Shown: piece by piece, positions 7,073 through 15,614 of the stretch
How the letters are laid out: every line of letters begins with the position of its first letter
Position numbering within the stretch: position 1 is the stretch's first letter
DNA from: Bacteroidales bacterium
GTDB lineage: Bacteria; Bacteroidota; Bacteroidia; Bacteroidales; WCHB1-69
Direction of reading: 5' to 3'
Assembly: GCA_017615595.1 (NCBI GenBank)
Contig: JAFZZT010000005.1
Location: forward strand, 1-36,243
Length of the DNA stretch: 36,243 nt
Notes under the pieces: generated by a model
What the model saw: only the letters and a program-made list of their open reading frames with translations
Databases searched by the model: none
Told to the model about the DNA's origin: nothing
Position numbers and translations under genes: made by a program

Positions 7073-8041
7073 ATGACCGCTGACGAGTCCTACATGCAAC
7101 GATGCCTTCAGCTGGCGGCTTTAGGATTGGGATCTGTACAGCCAAATCCGATGGTCGGGGCAGTCATTGTGCACGAAGGTGTCATCATCGGGGAAGGTTA
7201 TCACCATGCGTATGGGGAGGCCCATGCGGAGGTAAACGCCATCGCCTCCGTAAAGGATCGCACGCTGCTGCCACAATCCACCCTCTATGTCAGTCTGGAG
7301 CCTTGTTCCCACTGGGGCAAAACCCCGCCTTGCGCCGATGCCATCATCGCCTGCGGCATTCCCAAAGTGGTGATCGGGACGCAAGACTACCACAGCAAGG
7401 TCAACGGGGCCGGCATCCGCAAGCTACAGGAGGCGGGCGTGGAAGTGGTGATGCCCGTGTGCGAGGCCGCGTGCGTGGAGCTGAACAAACGTTTCTTCAC
7501 CTATCACCGGGAGCACCGCCCTTACATCATCCTCAAATGGGCGCAGACCGAAGATGGATTCATAGACATCGACCGCAGTGACGACAGCCAGCCGCACGAC
7601 TACTGGATCACCAACCCCGCCTTGAAGGTGATCACACACCAATGGCGCAGCGAGGAGGATGCCATCCTGGTGGGCTGGCGCACCATGGCCAACGACAAGC
7701 CCCAACTGACCACACGTCTGTTCCCGGGCAAGAGCCCGAAACGATACGTCATGCAGCGCGGCGAGGAGATCCTCTCCGAACTGCCCTACACCCCTCTGCC
7801 TTCTGATGTTCCGCAGGCACTGCAAATACTATACGAACAAAAAGTGCAATCTGTCATCGTAGAAGGCGGACGCAAGACCCTGAACCGCTTCTTGGAGGCA
7901 GGACTTTGGGACGAGGCCCGCATCTTGATCGGCAACTGTCGTTTCGGCCGGGGACTCAAGGCCCCCACCCTGACGCAGGCGCCCGACAAAGAGGTATCCA
8001 TTGACCATAATCACATCCTGTATGTTCGAAGACACCTATAA
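7073..8041 (+). CDS. ribD: Bifunctional riboflavin biosynthesis deaminase/reductase RibD
   Basis: 322 residues. RibD deaminates 2,5-diamino-6-ribosylamino-4(3H)-pyrimidinone 5'-phosphate and then reduces the ribosyl side chain, two consecutive steps to riboflavin in the cytoplasm. The N-terminal deaminase shows its zinc site: HAEVNAI (His51, catalytic Glu53) and EPCSHWGKTPPCADA (Cys78, Cys87). NPMVGAVIV at 25-33 is typical. The reductase domain starts around 148 (RPYIILKWAQTEDGFI) and includes ILVGWRTMANDKPQLTTR and VIVEGGRKTLNRFLEAGLWD. It starts 7 bases after the DUF4340-like gene and its 3' end overlaps the YigZ gene by 20 bases. No other riboflavin genes are nearby. Confidence 0.95.
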   Translation: MTADESYMQRCLQLAALGLGSVQPNPMVGAVIVHEGVIIGEGYHHAYGEAHAEVNAIASVKDRTLLPQSTLYVSLEPCSHWGKTPPCADAIIACGIPKVVIGTQDYHSKVNGAGIRKLQEAGVEVVMPVCEAACVELNKRFFTYHREHRPYIILKWAQTEDGFIDIDRSDDSQPHDYWITNPALKVITHQWRSEEDAILVGWRTMANDKPQLTTRLFPGKSPKRYVMQRGEEILSELPYTPLPSDVPQALQILYEQKVQSVIVEGGRKTLNRFLEAGLWDEARILIGNCRFGRGLKAPTLTQAPDKEVSIDHNHILYVRRHL

Positions 8042-8618
8042 GACCATAGCCAGCCCCTGCACCGGCAGTTACAGCGAAAAACGCAGCAAGTTTCTCGCTT
8101 ACGCCTTCCCTGTGGAGAACGAACAACAGGTGAAAGAGCGGCTGGTGGAGATACAGAAGAAACACAATGACGCACGCCACCACTGCTATGCCTACATCCT
8201 GGGCCCACGCAAAGATGCCTATCGGATGAACGACAACGGCGAGCCCTCCGGCACGGCCGGACGACCTATCCACGGACAGCTGCTCTCCAAGGACCTGACC
8301 AACACGCTGGTTATCGTAGTCCGTTATTTCGGCGGCATCAAACTGGGGGTCAGCGGGTTACAAAACGCCTACAAAATAGCCGCCAAAGAGGCTCTGGACG
8401 CGGCCACCATCATAGAGAAAACCATCGAGGAGACCTTTGAGGTGACCTTCGAATACCTGCAGATGAATGCCGTCATGCAGCTGATGAAAGACCCTGACGT
8501 GACCATCCTGGAACAGCGGAGCGACTTCAACTGCACCATCCGGTTCTCGGTAAGACAACGGGAGGTCGATCGCATCGTGACCGCCCTGAAAAAAGTGGGG
8601 ACGGTGCATTATCTTTAA
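8022..8618 (+). CDS. YigZ/IMPACT family protein
   Basis: 198 residues from the ATG at 8022, a better start than codons further upstream because homologues begin a few residues before the YKTIASP stretch. The IMPACT N-terminal domain is clear: GSYSEKRSKFLAYAFPV, then ARHHCYAYILG, then NDNGEPSGTAGRPI and VVRYFGGIKLGVSGLQNAYK. The C-terminal part fits the DUF1949-like second domain of YigZ. Bacterial members are small cytoplasmic proteins linked to translation or ribosome-associated functions without a settled role. It overlaps ribD by 20 bases, so the two are probably co-transcribed and coupled. Confidence 0.9.
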   Translation: MFEDTYKTIASPCTGSYSEKRSKFLAYAFPVENEQQVKERLVEIQKKHNDARHHCYAYILGPRKDAYRMNDNGEPSGTAGRPIHGQLLSKDLTNTLVIVVRYFGGIKLGVSGLQNAYKIAAKEALDAATIIEKTIEETFEVTFEYLQMNAVMQLMKDPDVTILEQRSDFNCTIRFSVRQREVDRIVTALKKVGTVHYL

Positions 8619-8624
8619 AAATTG

Positions 8625-8632
8625 TATTTTTG
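8625..8632 (+). promoter_or_regulatory. TAnnTTTG-type -7 element before the outer-membrane barrel gene
   Basis: TATTTTTG, 20 bases upstream of the ATG at 8652 and 7 bases past the YigZ stop. No clear -33 partner. Confidence 0.45.
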
Positions 8633-8651
8633 CATCCTTAAAACACTGCTG

Positions 8652-9446
8652 ATGAAAAAGACACTATACACCTGGTTGCTTCTCCTCTGCCTCTCGCCCT
8701 TGATGCTGCACGGCCAAAGCTATTACCGGACAGACTTCAAGAACAAAAATTATGTGGACACCGCCGCCACCATGATATGGGCAGGAGTCAACTTGAGCGG
8801 CCAGCTGCCTTTGGGGTTGCTGCACGACTGGTTCAATCCCAACCTCTCGGTGGGGGTGGATCTGACCTTCAAGACCAAGACAAACTGGACCTTTGACATC
8901 GCGGCGAACTACATGTTCGGCGGCAATTTACGGGACACCAGCTACGCCTTCTTGGGCAGTCTTTACCAAAACCACATCATCTATGACGGCAACGGCTATA
9001 CAGCCAACGGCATCAGCATGGAGGGTCGCGCGTGGTTCTTCGGAGCCGGTGTCGGCAAGGTGATCCCCGTCAACAGATGGAAAAACTCCGGCATCTGGCT
9101 CAGACTCAACATGGGCTACTTCGGACACATGATCCGCATCTATGACTTCGACAACCAGGTTCCGCAGTTTGACGGCGACTACAAAAAAGGCTACGACCAT
9201 CTGTCTGGCGGCTTTGCCATGAACCAGTTTATCGGATACCTGTTCATCCAGAAAAACAGAATCCTCAGCTTTTACGGAGGCATCGAGTTCTACGAGATCT
9301 GGACCAAGCCCTCCCGCAACTACATCTTCAACGAGGGTCCCACCGCCGGCATGAAAAGCAAGTTCAGCGGCCTGATCGGCCTGCGTGTCGGCTGGAACAT
9401 TCCTTTGTACGAAAAGAAATCCGTGACCACCTTCTATTACCGCTAA
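8652..9446 (+). CDS. Outer-membrane beta-barrel protein, function unknown
   Basis: 264 residues from the ATG at 8652 (a TTG 30 bases upstream in frame falls inside the promoter and is rejected). The N-terminus MKKTLYTWLLLLCLSPLMLHG is a signal peptide, followed by QSYYR. The rest alternates aromatic/hydrophobic and polar residues in strands such as NLSVGVDLTFKTKTNWTFDI and SKFSGLIGLRVGWNIPLYEK, and ends VTTFYYR with a terminal aromatic segment, as expected for an outer-membrane barrel of about 8-12 strands. No specific family is recognised. It sits 4 bases before waaA, so a shared transcript with LPS core synthesis is likely, which fits an outer-membrane role. Confidence 0.65.
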   Translation: MKKTLYTWLLLLCLSPLMLHGQSYYRTDFKNKNYVDTAATMIWAGVNLSGQLPLGLLHDWFNPNLSVGVDLTFKTKTNWTFDIAANYMFGGNLRDTSYAFLGSLYQNHIIYDGNGYTANGISMEGRAWFFGAGVGKVIPVNRWKNSGIWLRLNMGYFGHMIRIYDFDNQVPQFDGDYKKGYDHLSGGFAMNQFIGYLFIQKNRILSFYGGIEFYEIWTKPSRNYIFNEGPTAGMKSKFSGLIGLRVGWNIPLYEKKSVTTFYYR

Positions 9447-9450
9447 GTCC

Positions 9451-10689
9451 ATGCTCATGCTTCTGCTATATACCGTAGGCATCTTCTTCTACAGATGTGG
9501 TATTGCGATTGCGTCTCTCTTCAATCCAAAGGCTAAGAATTGGGAAAAAGGCAGGAGAAAGATCTTTGAGCAATTGGAACAGACCTTTGACGGATCGCAG
9601 CATCCCGTCTGGGTGCACTGTGCCTCGCTGGGCGAATATGAGCAGGGCAAACCTTTGATTGAAAAGATAAAACGGGAGCATCCGGAGACAAAAGTGCTGG
9701 TCACCTTTTTCTCCCCTTCGGGATATGAGGCTTCCCAAAACGACCCCCTCCCCGACTATATTTTCTATCTGCCCATAGACCTTCGAAAGAAAGCCAAACG
9801 TTTTATCAGCATCGTCCAGCCGCAACTGGCTGTCTTCGTGAAATATGAGTTCTGGTTCAACTACATCTACGAACTCAACAAGCAACAGATACCGTTCTAC
9901 TACATCTGTGCCATCTTCCGCTCCAATCAGTATTTTTTCAAGATGGTGGGACAATGGTTTGGCAAACAGCTGCACAAGGCCTCCTACTTCTTCGTCCAGA
10001 ACGAGGAGTCGAAACAGTTGCTGGCAAACATCGGCATCACCCAGGCGGAGGTGTGTGGGGACACGCGTTTCGACAGGGTTTATGAGATAGCCTGCCAGTC
10101 CGCGTCTGTTCCCGAGGTGGAGCAGTTCCAACAACAGTCGAAGCTTCTGGTGGCCGGCAGCACCTGGCAGCCTGACGAGCAGCTGCTCGCCGAGTTGCTC
10201 CCGCAGCTTCCCGACTTCAAACTCATCGTGGCGCCACACGAGATCAAGCGCAGCGAGGAGGTGGCCAAGACCTTCGCCTCCTTCCCAACCGCCTTGATCA
10301 CCTCCGCCACCCCTGGACAACTGGCCGACAGCCAGGTGTTGATTGTCAACACCATCGGACTGCTGAAAAAAGTGTACCGTTATGGCACCTTCGCCTATGT
10401 GGGCGGGGCCTTCAAGACCGGTCTCCACAACATTCTGGAAGCCGCCGTGTATGACACACCCGTTTTCTTCGGACCTCATTACCAACACTTTAACGAAGCC
10501 GTGATGCTGACTCAACAACAGGGGGCCTTCTCTGTCAACAATTCGGCACAATTGTTGCAAAAAATACAACATCTCATAGACCATCCTGAAGAATACCAAA
10601 AGACATGCAACATCTGTCATCAATACATACAAGCCAACCTGGGCTCCTGTGATAGAATTTATAGTATCATTCAAAAAAATATCGTATGA
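9451..10689 (+). CDS. waaA: 3-deoxy-D-manno-octulosonic acid (Kdo) transferase WaaA
   Basis: 412 residues, usual length. WaaA adds Kdo from CMP-Kdo to the lipid A precursor at the cytoplasmic face of the inner membrane. The N-terminus is hydrophobic (MLMLLLYTVGIFFYRCGIAI). Family signatures follow: VWVHCASLGEYEQGKPLIEK, LVTFFSPSGYEA, and FVKYEFWFNYIYEL. In the GT-B C-terminal half come VCGDTRFDRV, VAGSTWQPDE, VAPHEIKR and FAYVGGAFKTGLHNILEAA, where the Glu of NILEAA is the conserved sugar-nucleotide contact, then FFGPHYQHFNEA. The short spacing to the preceding barrel gene and the 4-base overlap with lemA place it in a compact operon. LPS biosynthesis confirms a Gram-negative host. Confidence 0.95.
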   Translation: MLMLLLYTVGIFFYRCGIAIASLFNPKAKNWEKGRRKIFEQLEQTFDGSQHPVWVHCASLGEYEQGKPLIEKIKREHPETKVLVTFFSPSGYEASQNDPLPDYIFYLPIDLRKKAKRFISIVQPQLAVFVKYEFWFNYIYELNKQQIPFYYICAIFRSNQYFFKMVGQWFGKQLHKASYFFVQNEESKQLLANIGITQAEVCGDTRFDRVYEIACQSASVPEVEQFQQQSKLLVAGSTWQPDEQLLAELLPQLPDFKLIVAPHEIKRSEEVAKTFASFPTALITSATPGQLADSQVLIVNTIGLLKKVYRYGTFAYVGGAFKTGLHNILEAAVYDTPVFFGPHYQHFNEAVMLTQQQGAFSVNNSAQLLQKIQHLIDHPEEYQKTCNICHQYIQANLGSCDRIYSIIQKNIV

Positions 10690-11285
10690 AAAAAGGAATT
10701 TCAATCTTATTAGTTGTCATCGTCATCGCGATTCTTATCATCGCTGCCGCTGTACGTCCTTACAACCAGATGGTTTCCAAAGAGGAAACTTGCAACCAAG
10801 CCTGGTCCAACGTGGAAAATGTTTATCAGCGTCGTATGGACTTGATTCCCAACCTGGTAGCCACCGTACAAGGAGCCGCCGACTTTGAAAAGAGCACCTT
10901 AGAGGCCGTCATCAACGCCCGTGCCAAGGCTACGGCCGTCAATGTGACTGCCGACAATCTTTCGGAAGAGAGCATCGCGCAATTCCAAGCCGCTCAGGAT
11001 CAGTTGAGTTCTGCCCTCAGCCGTCTGTTGGTTACGGTGGAAAAATATCCTGAGCTGACCGCCACGCAGGGATTCAGAGACCTGCAAGCGCAGTTGGAAG
11101 GTATTGAGAACCGTATCGCGGTGGAACGCAACAAATACAACGAGACGGTGCAGATCTTCAACGCTTACATCCGTCAGTTCCCGAACAACATCGTGGCCGG
11201 CATTTGCGGATTCAAGAGCAAGGGTTATTTCAAGGCCTCTCCGGGTGCTGAGAACTCACCTTCCGTTGAATTCAACTTCGACTAA
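10686..11285 (+). CDS. lemA: LemA family protein
   Basis: 199 residues, typical. One N-terminal membrane segment (ISILLVVIVIAILIIAAAV) followed by a helical bundle with the hallmark YNQMVSKEETCNQAWSNVEN, then YQRRMDLIPNLVATVQGAAD, and near the end RNKYNETVQIFNAYIRQFP and NNIVAGICGFKSKGYF. LemA proteins are small membrane-anchored proteins of unclear function. The gene is very often next to a TPM-domain gene, as here (next gene 12 bases on). Its start overlaps the waaA stop by 4 bases, so it is translationally coupled. Confidence 0.95.
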   Translation: MKKGISILLVVIVIAILIIAAAVRPYNQMVSKEETCNQAWSNVENVYQRRMDLIPNLVATVQGAADFEKSTLEAVINARAKATAVNVTADNLSEESIAQFQAAQDQLSSALSRLLVTVEKYPELTATQGFRDLQAQLEGIENRIAVERNKYNETVQIFNAYIRQFPNNIVAGICGFKSKGYFKASPGAENSPSVEFNFD

Positions 11286-11297
11286 CCATTTTTTCTG

Positions 11298-12101
11298 ATG
11301 CGCCGACTCTCGATCATCGGACTATTGCTATGCATATCCTCTCTGCTCTTCGCCAAGAACAGCAGAGAGGATGTTATTCCTGCAGTGCCTGACCCGCCGC
11401 GGCTGGTCAACGACTTTGCGGGAGTCCTCGGCGCGGCCGATGTGAATCGGCTTGAAGACCAGCTGGTGGCCTTCAACGACTCCACCTCCAATGTGTTTTG
11501 CATTGTAACCGTCAACGACTTGGGCGATTACACCGCCGCCGAGTTTGCCTACGAGATAGGAGAACGCTGGGGTGTCCGTTCAGACCAATACCGCAATGGA
11601 GTCGTGATCCTCATCAAACCCAGCACCAACCACGACGGGGAAGTCTATATCTCTGTCGGTTACGACCTGGAGCCCGTCATCCCTGACGCCTTTGCCAAGC
11701 GCGTCATCGACCTGAAGATGATCCCGGAGCTGTCGCAACAGCACTATGTGGCCGCCATTGACTCCGCGTTGGCCTATCTGCTGCCGCTGGCAGCGGGAGA
11801 GATCTCTGTCGAACGCTTGTCGGGAGATAAAATGTCCGTCCAGGAAGCCTTGTTCATCGCAGCCATCGTCATCTTTCTGATCATCTTTATCCTGGTGAAT
11901 TTTAATGATAAAAACAGCCAGAGCCATGGTTCAGACCATCACTCTGGCGGTTATGGTGGACCTTTCATCGGTCCCGTATGGGACAAGCACTCTGGTGGAA
12001 GCTTCGGCGGCGGCGACTTTGGCGGGGGCTTCAGCGGAGGCTTCGGCGGCTTTGGTGGAGGCGGGGGCTTCGGCGGCGGAGGTGCCGGAGGCCGTTTTTA
12101 A
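11298..12101 (+). CDS. TPM-domain membrane protein with glycine-rich tail (YgcG-like)
   Basis: 267 residues. Signal peptide (MRRLSIIGLLLCISSLLFA), then a TPM domain from about residue 34: LVNDFAGVLGAADVNRLEDQ, VFCIVTVNDLGDYTAAEFA, ERWGVRSDQYRNGVVILI and VYISVGYDLEPVIPDAFAKR. A membrane segment (ALFIAAIVIFLIIFILVNF) follows at about 196-214, and the end is a low-complexity Gly/Phe/Ser tail. TPM proteins with such tails are found next to LemA across bacteria; some TPM domains have phosphatase activity or assist photosystem repair, but the role here is unknown. The N-terminal domain should face the periplasm. It ends 6 bases from the convergent aminopeptidase gene with no terminator between. Confidence 0.9.
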   Translation: MRRLSIIGLLLCISSLLFAKNSREDVIPAVPDPPRLVNDFAGVLGAADVNRLEDQLVAFNDSTSNVFCIVTVNDLGDYTAAEFAYEIGERWGVRSDQYRNGVVILIKPSTNHDGEVYISVGYDLEPVIPDAFAKRVIDLKMIPELSQQHYVAAIDSALAYLLPLAAGEISVERLSGDKMSVQEALFIAAIVIFLIIFILVNFNDKNSQSHGSDHHSGGYGGPFIGPVWDKHSGGSFGGGDFGGGFSGGFGGFGGGGGFGGGGAGGRF

Positions 12102-12107
12102 CACCTC

Positions 12108-13505
12108 CTATTTCCCAATAATAGCAGCGAGTTCGTCCACGCCCTTCGGAAGGTGCGGACCTAATACTCTATGGCCGGTCTCGGTGATCAGCAGGTCGTC
12201 CTCGATGCGGATGCCGCCGAAGTCACGGTACTTCTCCACCACATCGTAGTTGATGAAGTCGGCGAACTTGTTCTCCTTCTTCCAGATGTCGATGAGGTGC
12301 GGGATGAAGTAGATGCCCGGTTCGATGGAGACCACAAAACCCGGTTTCAGCTCGCGGGCCATGCGCAATGACGCCCAGCCGAAGATGTTGCTCGGACGCA
12401 CGGTCTCATCGTAGCCCACATGGATCTGGCCGAGGCCTTCCATGTCGTGCACATCCAGACCGATCTGATGGCCTAAGCCATGCACCATGAACAGGGCGTG
12501 CGCGCCCAACTCCACAGCCTCTTTCACGTCGCCCTTCATGAGACCGAGATCCTTGAGGCCTTGTGCAATCACCTCGCAGGAAAGGCGATGCAACTCCTTG
12601 TTGTACATGCCCGGGTGCGCCGCATCGATGGCGTCCATATTGGCTTTCAAGACAATCTCATAGATCTCCTGCTGCTTCTGGGTGAACTTGCCGCCCACGG
12701 GTAGAGTGCGCGTGTAGTCGGAACAGTAGTTCATCAGTCCCTCGGCGCCGGCGTCCATCAGCAGCATGTTGCCTGCTTGCAGGATGCCGTTGTGGAGGTG
12801 GTTGTGCAGCGTTTCGCCATGCTGGGAGAGGATGACGGGGAAGGAGATGCCGTTGCCGTATGACAGGGCGATGCCTTCGGCCAGTCCGGCCAACTCGTGC
12901 TCCGAAGCACCGGGCACGCAGCGGCGCATCACGGCGGTGTGCATCTTGACGCCGATCTCGCAAGCCTTGTCCATCTCGTCAATCTCGCACTGCTCCTTGG
13001 TGGAACGCAGGGCCACGATGCCCTTGATAAGTTCCAAAGAGGCCGCCTCGCGAATCTCGTTGACGTTGATGCCGGTGAGGTTGGAGAGCCAGATCTGGTT
13101 GTCGCCGCGATACATCGGGGTGAAGTGTACCTCGCGGCCTTTGTCTTGTGCCTCGCGGATGTAGTCCTGCAACTTGCCGAGCGGCAGGGTCTTCTTCACT
13201 CCGACCTTCTCGGCCAAGGAGGCAATCGTTGGCTGATCGCCCATCCAGATGATGTCGTCAATGGTGAAGTCGTTGCCGAAGATGATGGACTCGTGCGCGT
13301 CAAAGTCGATGACGGCCGCAATGTCGGCGATGGAAAGACCGAAAAAATAGAGGAAGTCGCTATCCTGACGGAAATTGTAGGTGTTGTCGGGATAGTTCAT
13401 CGGGGCCTCGTGGTTGCCCAAGAATACGGCGATGCCGTGGCCCACGGATTGGGTCAGTTTTTCACGTCTGTTTTGATAAACGTTCGGTTGGAATAATGGA
13501 TTCAT
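12108..13505 (-). CDS. pepP: Xaa-Pro aminopeptidase, M24B family
   Basis: 465 residues from the ATG at 13505; the frame is open another 96 bases upstream but that part overlaps a palindromic repeat and has no family similarity. The enzyme removes an N-terminal residue before proline, using two metal ions. The N-terminal creatinase-like domain includes GHGIAVFLGNHEAPMN and QDSDFLYFFGL. In the pita-bread domain the five metal ligands can be read: Asp in LLMDAGAEG, Asp in YCSDYTRTLP, His in MVHGLGHQIGLDVHD, Glu in VVSIEPGIYF and Glu in GGIRIEDDLL. No signal peptide, so cytoplasmic. Monocistronic as far as visible. The gene name is given by family; closely related PepQ/PepP naming is not certain. 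Confidence 0.93.
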   Translation of the reverse strand: MNPLFQPNVYQNRREKLTQSVGHGIAVFLGNHEAPMNYPDNTYNFRQDSDFLYFFGLSIADIAAVIDFDAHESIIFGNDFTIDDIIWMGDQPTIASLAEKVGVKKTLPLGKLQDYIREAQDKGREVHFTPMYRGDNQIWLSNLTGINVNEIREAASLELIKGIVALRSTKEQCEIDEMDKACEIGVKMHTAVMRRCVPGASEHELAGLAEGIALSYGNGISFPVILSQHGETLHNHLHNGILQAGNMLLMDAGAEGLMNYCSDYTRTLPVGGKFTQKQQEIYEIVLKANMDAIDAAHPGMYNKELHRLSCEVIAQGLKDLGLMKGDVKEAVELGAHALFMVHGLGHQIGLDVHDMEGLGQIHVGYDETVRPSNIFGWASLRMARELKPGFVVSIEPGIYFIPHLIDIWKKENKFADFINYDVVEKYRDFGGIRIEDDLLITETGHRVLGPHLPKGVDELAAIIGK

Positions 13506-13560
13506 AGGGATAGTTGTTATTATAATTTGTTGTATTGTCGTTTTTTGTGGTATTCGCAGA

Positions 13561-13646
13561 GACGTCATACCATGGCGTCTCATCGCATAGACAGACGCCA
13601 TAATATGACGTCTGTACCGTAGGGCGTATCAAATCGCCCTACGGTA
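13561..13646. repeat. Double palindromic intergenic element
   Basis: Two adjacent inverted repeats. The first pairs 13561-13580 with 13593-13612 (18 of 20 positions complementary, arms GACGTCATA..ATGGCGTCT). The second pairs 13615-13626 with 13635-13646 (TACCGTAGGGCG / CGCCCTACGGTA, 12 of 12) around an 8-base loop. The second right arm covers the last codons and stop of the C10 protease gene. No T-run follows on either strand, so it resembles a dispersed REP/MITE-like palindrome more than an intrinsic terminator, though it could stabilise the protease mRNA end. Confidence 0.7.
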
Positions 13647-15438
13647 TTACGATTTTGGCGGTGTAATTCCCTGCCCGCACCAGATACAGCCCGGATGTGC
13701 CAATGGGAATACGGGTTTCGGTTTTGGGGTGTGCATTTTGATAGAGGATTTTTCCCAAGGCATCATACACGGAGATGGGGGCCATCTGTTCGTCTTGCAC
13801 CACAATCTGTTGGTCCTGGGCAAACACGTTAGGAATATATTCCTGCTGGTCTTCAACACCACCTGTTATAGTAAAGACAAAATCATTGTGATTCAAATGA
13901 TTACTCGTCTCATACACGGGATATTGCGCCAAGGTGTCACCATACATCAGCACGGCAGTGTATTGGGTGTTTTCTGAAAAGGGTAGATAGTAATGTTCAC
14001 TACCATCATATAGGGGGTCATCATGGTAATATTCGGTGCATTGAGGATCCAAGTGAATGTCCTTTTGGTAGCACAAACCTAGATAATTACCCTGTTCATC
14101 CCAAATGCCGACACCAATCTTCCCGTCAAAGGCGGAATCTCCCTTGTTGGTAATAGCGTAGTCAAAATGTTCATAATAAGTATAGCTAATAGCAACGGAG
14201 GCTTGCAGATCCTCAGCCATCTCCAGGTGGCTGTAGTCGGGCTCGATGCCAAAGAGGGCCTCTTGTCGGTCGGAGAAGCTGTAGCCGGCCACGTTCAACG
14301 CGGAAGTCGGGAAGTAGTTGTCGTAGGCGCCGCCCCAGCCCCAGTTGACATGGAAGAAGCCGTTGTTGTCATAGCCGTCGAGCACGAAGCAGTGCCCACC
14401 GTTAGCCTGTCCTGTGTTAGGGTCAATGCCGAAGCCGCCGTAGAGCACCGGGCGACCGTGGGAGATGTCCTCGCGCAGCATGTTGTCCCAGACGGTGTCG
14501 GCGATGCCCTCGCGCGCAATCCCGCGCAGGGAGGCCTTGTAGCCGAAGAAGGTGGGCAAGGCGTTTTCCGGGCAGTAGGTGTGGTCCACGTACATGGGGT
14601 CGGAGAACTCCAGGAGGGCCACAGGCGCGTCGCTGCCGCTGTCGCCGTAGAGGTTGTAGCTCATCTGGATGCTGATGCCCACATGCGACATCAGCAGGGC
14701 TACTGCATTGACTTGTGCGGAGGTGCTGTTCCAGTTCAACGCGTTGGGCATATTGTCCCAGTCGTAATAGGTGTTCTCGAAGTCGGCGCTCAGCGTGCCA
14801 TACGTCCAGTAGGGCTGCACACCCTCCCAGCTGTAGGAGTAGCTGCCGTAGCCGTGGCGGGGGTGGTTCCAATACTTCATCACTTGTGCCATGGCGGTGG
14901 CGGTGCAACCTGTAGTGGGGTGTCCGGTGTAGAGGGTGGAGTCCTCGGGACAGAGCTCGTTGTACCAGGGGCGCTGATTCCAGGTGGTGGTCAGCATGGG
15001 GGCCACCGTGTCGGCGTATTTGCTGGAGAGGGGATGGTTGTCTATCAGCGACTTCCAAGCCTGCTGGCTGACGGGTGAGGAGATATGGTTGGCCTGTGCC
15101 CAAGCAATCTGCCGGTCGTAGAAATCCAACCAGTAGTGCATGGCTGGCGGCATGTAGGTGGCGTTGAGCGCCCCCTGGAGACCGTAGCCCAAGACCGGCT
15201 TGGCGCAGTCGTCATCGGCAACGATGACAAAGCCGCCGCCGGAGCAGTTGAACAGATGGAGATGTGCGTAGGGCATCTGGTTGGTCACCTCTACAAGTTG
15301 CGCCGAGGCACGTACCTGCTGGCTCCAGAAGTGTTGCGCCGCAGCACGGGCCTTGGCAGAGTCCACGGGTGAGGCCACTGCCATAATGGCCAGACACCAA
15401 GCCAAGACACAGAGTGATATTTTCTTATAAGCGGACAT
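13639..15438 (-). CDS. C10 (streptopain-like) cysteine protease with T9SS sorting domain
   Basis: 599 residues. A signal peptide (KKISLCVLAWCLAIMAVASP) is followed by an inhibitory propeptide-like region (about 30-120, with FNCSGGGFVIVADDD). The C10 catalytic domain then spans about 145-395: TTGCTATAMAQVM gives the nucleophile Cys178, NGGHCFVLDGY gives His349 and FFHVNWGWGG the Trp loop (366-369). This is the layout of streptopain, interpain and related secreted proteases. A beta-rich middle and a C-terminal type A sorting domain follow (ISVYDALGKILYQ, then SGLYLVRAGNYTAKIVIP), so export through T9SS to the surface or medium is expected. A good promoter lies upstream at 15484-15513. The stretch 13840-14215 is clearly AT-richer than the catalytic part, hinting at a mosaic. 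Confidence 0.93.
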   Translation of the reverse strand: MSAYKKISLCVLAWCLAIMAVASPVDSAKARAAAQHFWSQQVRASAQLVEVTNQMPYAHLHLFNCSGGGFVIVADDDCAKPVLGYGLQGALNATYMPPAMHYWLDFYDRQIAWAQANHISSPVSQQAWKSLIDNHPLSSKYADTVAPMLTTTWNQRPWYNELCPEDSTLYTGHPTTGCTATAMAQVMKYWNHPRHGYGSYSYSWEGVQPYWTYGTLSADFENTYYDWDNMPNALNWNSTSAQVNAVALLMSHVGISIQMSYNLYGDSGSDAPVALLEFSDPMYVDHTYCPENALPTFFGYKASLRGIAREGIADTVWDNMLREDISHGRPVLYGGFGIDPNTGQANGGHCFVLDGYDNNGFFHVNWGWGGAYDNYFPTSALNVAGYSFSDRQEALFGIEPDYSHLEMAEDLQASVAISYTYYEHFDYAITNKGDSAFDGKIGVGIWDEQGNYLGLCYQKDIHLDPQCTEYYHDDPLYDGSEHYYLPFSENTQYTAVLMYGDTLAQYPVYETSNHLNHNDFVFTITGGVEDQQEYIPNVFAQDQQIVVQDEQMAPISVYDALGKILYQNAHPKTETRIPIGTSGLYLVRAGNYTAKIVIP

Positions 15439-15483
15439 ATTTTTTTTTTTAAGAACGATCTATAAAAAAATGAAAAGCGGCAG

Positions 15484-15513
15484 CAAAAATAATCATTTGT
15501 CGGATATGACAAA
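15484..15513 (-). promoter_or_regulatory. Bacteroidetes-type promoter for the C10 protease gene
   Basis: On the minus strand TTTG (15513-15510), then 18 bases, then TATTTTTG (15491-15484): both the -33 and the -7 element in near-ideal spacing. The start codon at 15438 is about 45 bases further. This is the clearest promoter in the window. Confidence 0.65.
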
Positions 15514-15614
15514 CCGATATTCCATAATTTCTGCCATAAAAGAATTCTCAACAGAAAGTCATTGCGACAAAAAACAGTGCTTTTTTCCACAAGAGTCTTA
15601 TATGGCCCTGTCTT

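Noticed and set aside
9466-10704. A 412-codon open frame on the minus strand opposite waaA.
   Set aside because: It mirrors waaA almost exactly, has no family motif and reads as low-grade valine/leucine/glycine-rich protein; waaA has clear signatures. It is a codon-bias shadow.
12095-12115. The 6-base gap between the convergent TPM and aminopeptidase genes as a shared bidirectional terminator.
   Set aside because: No inverted repeat is present there; the glycine-rich codons before it are GC-rich but do not form a clean stem with a T-run.
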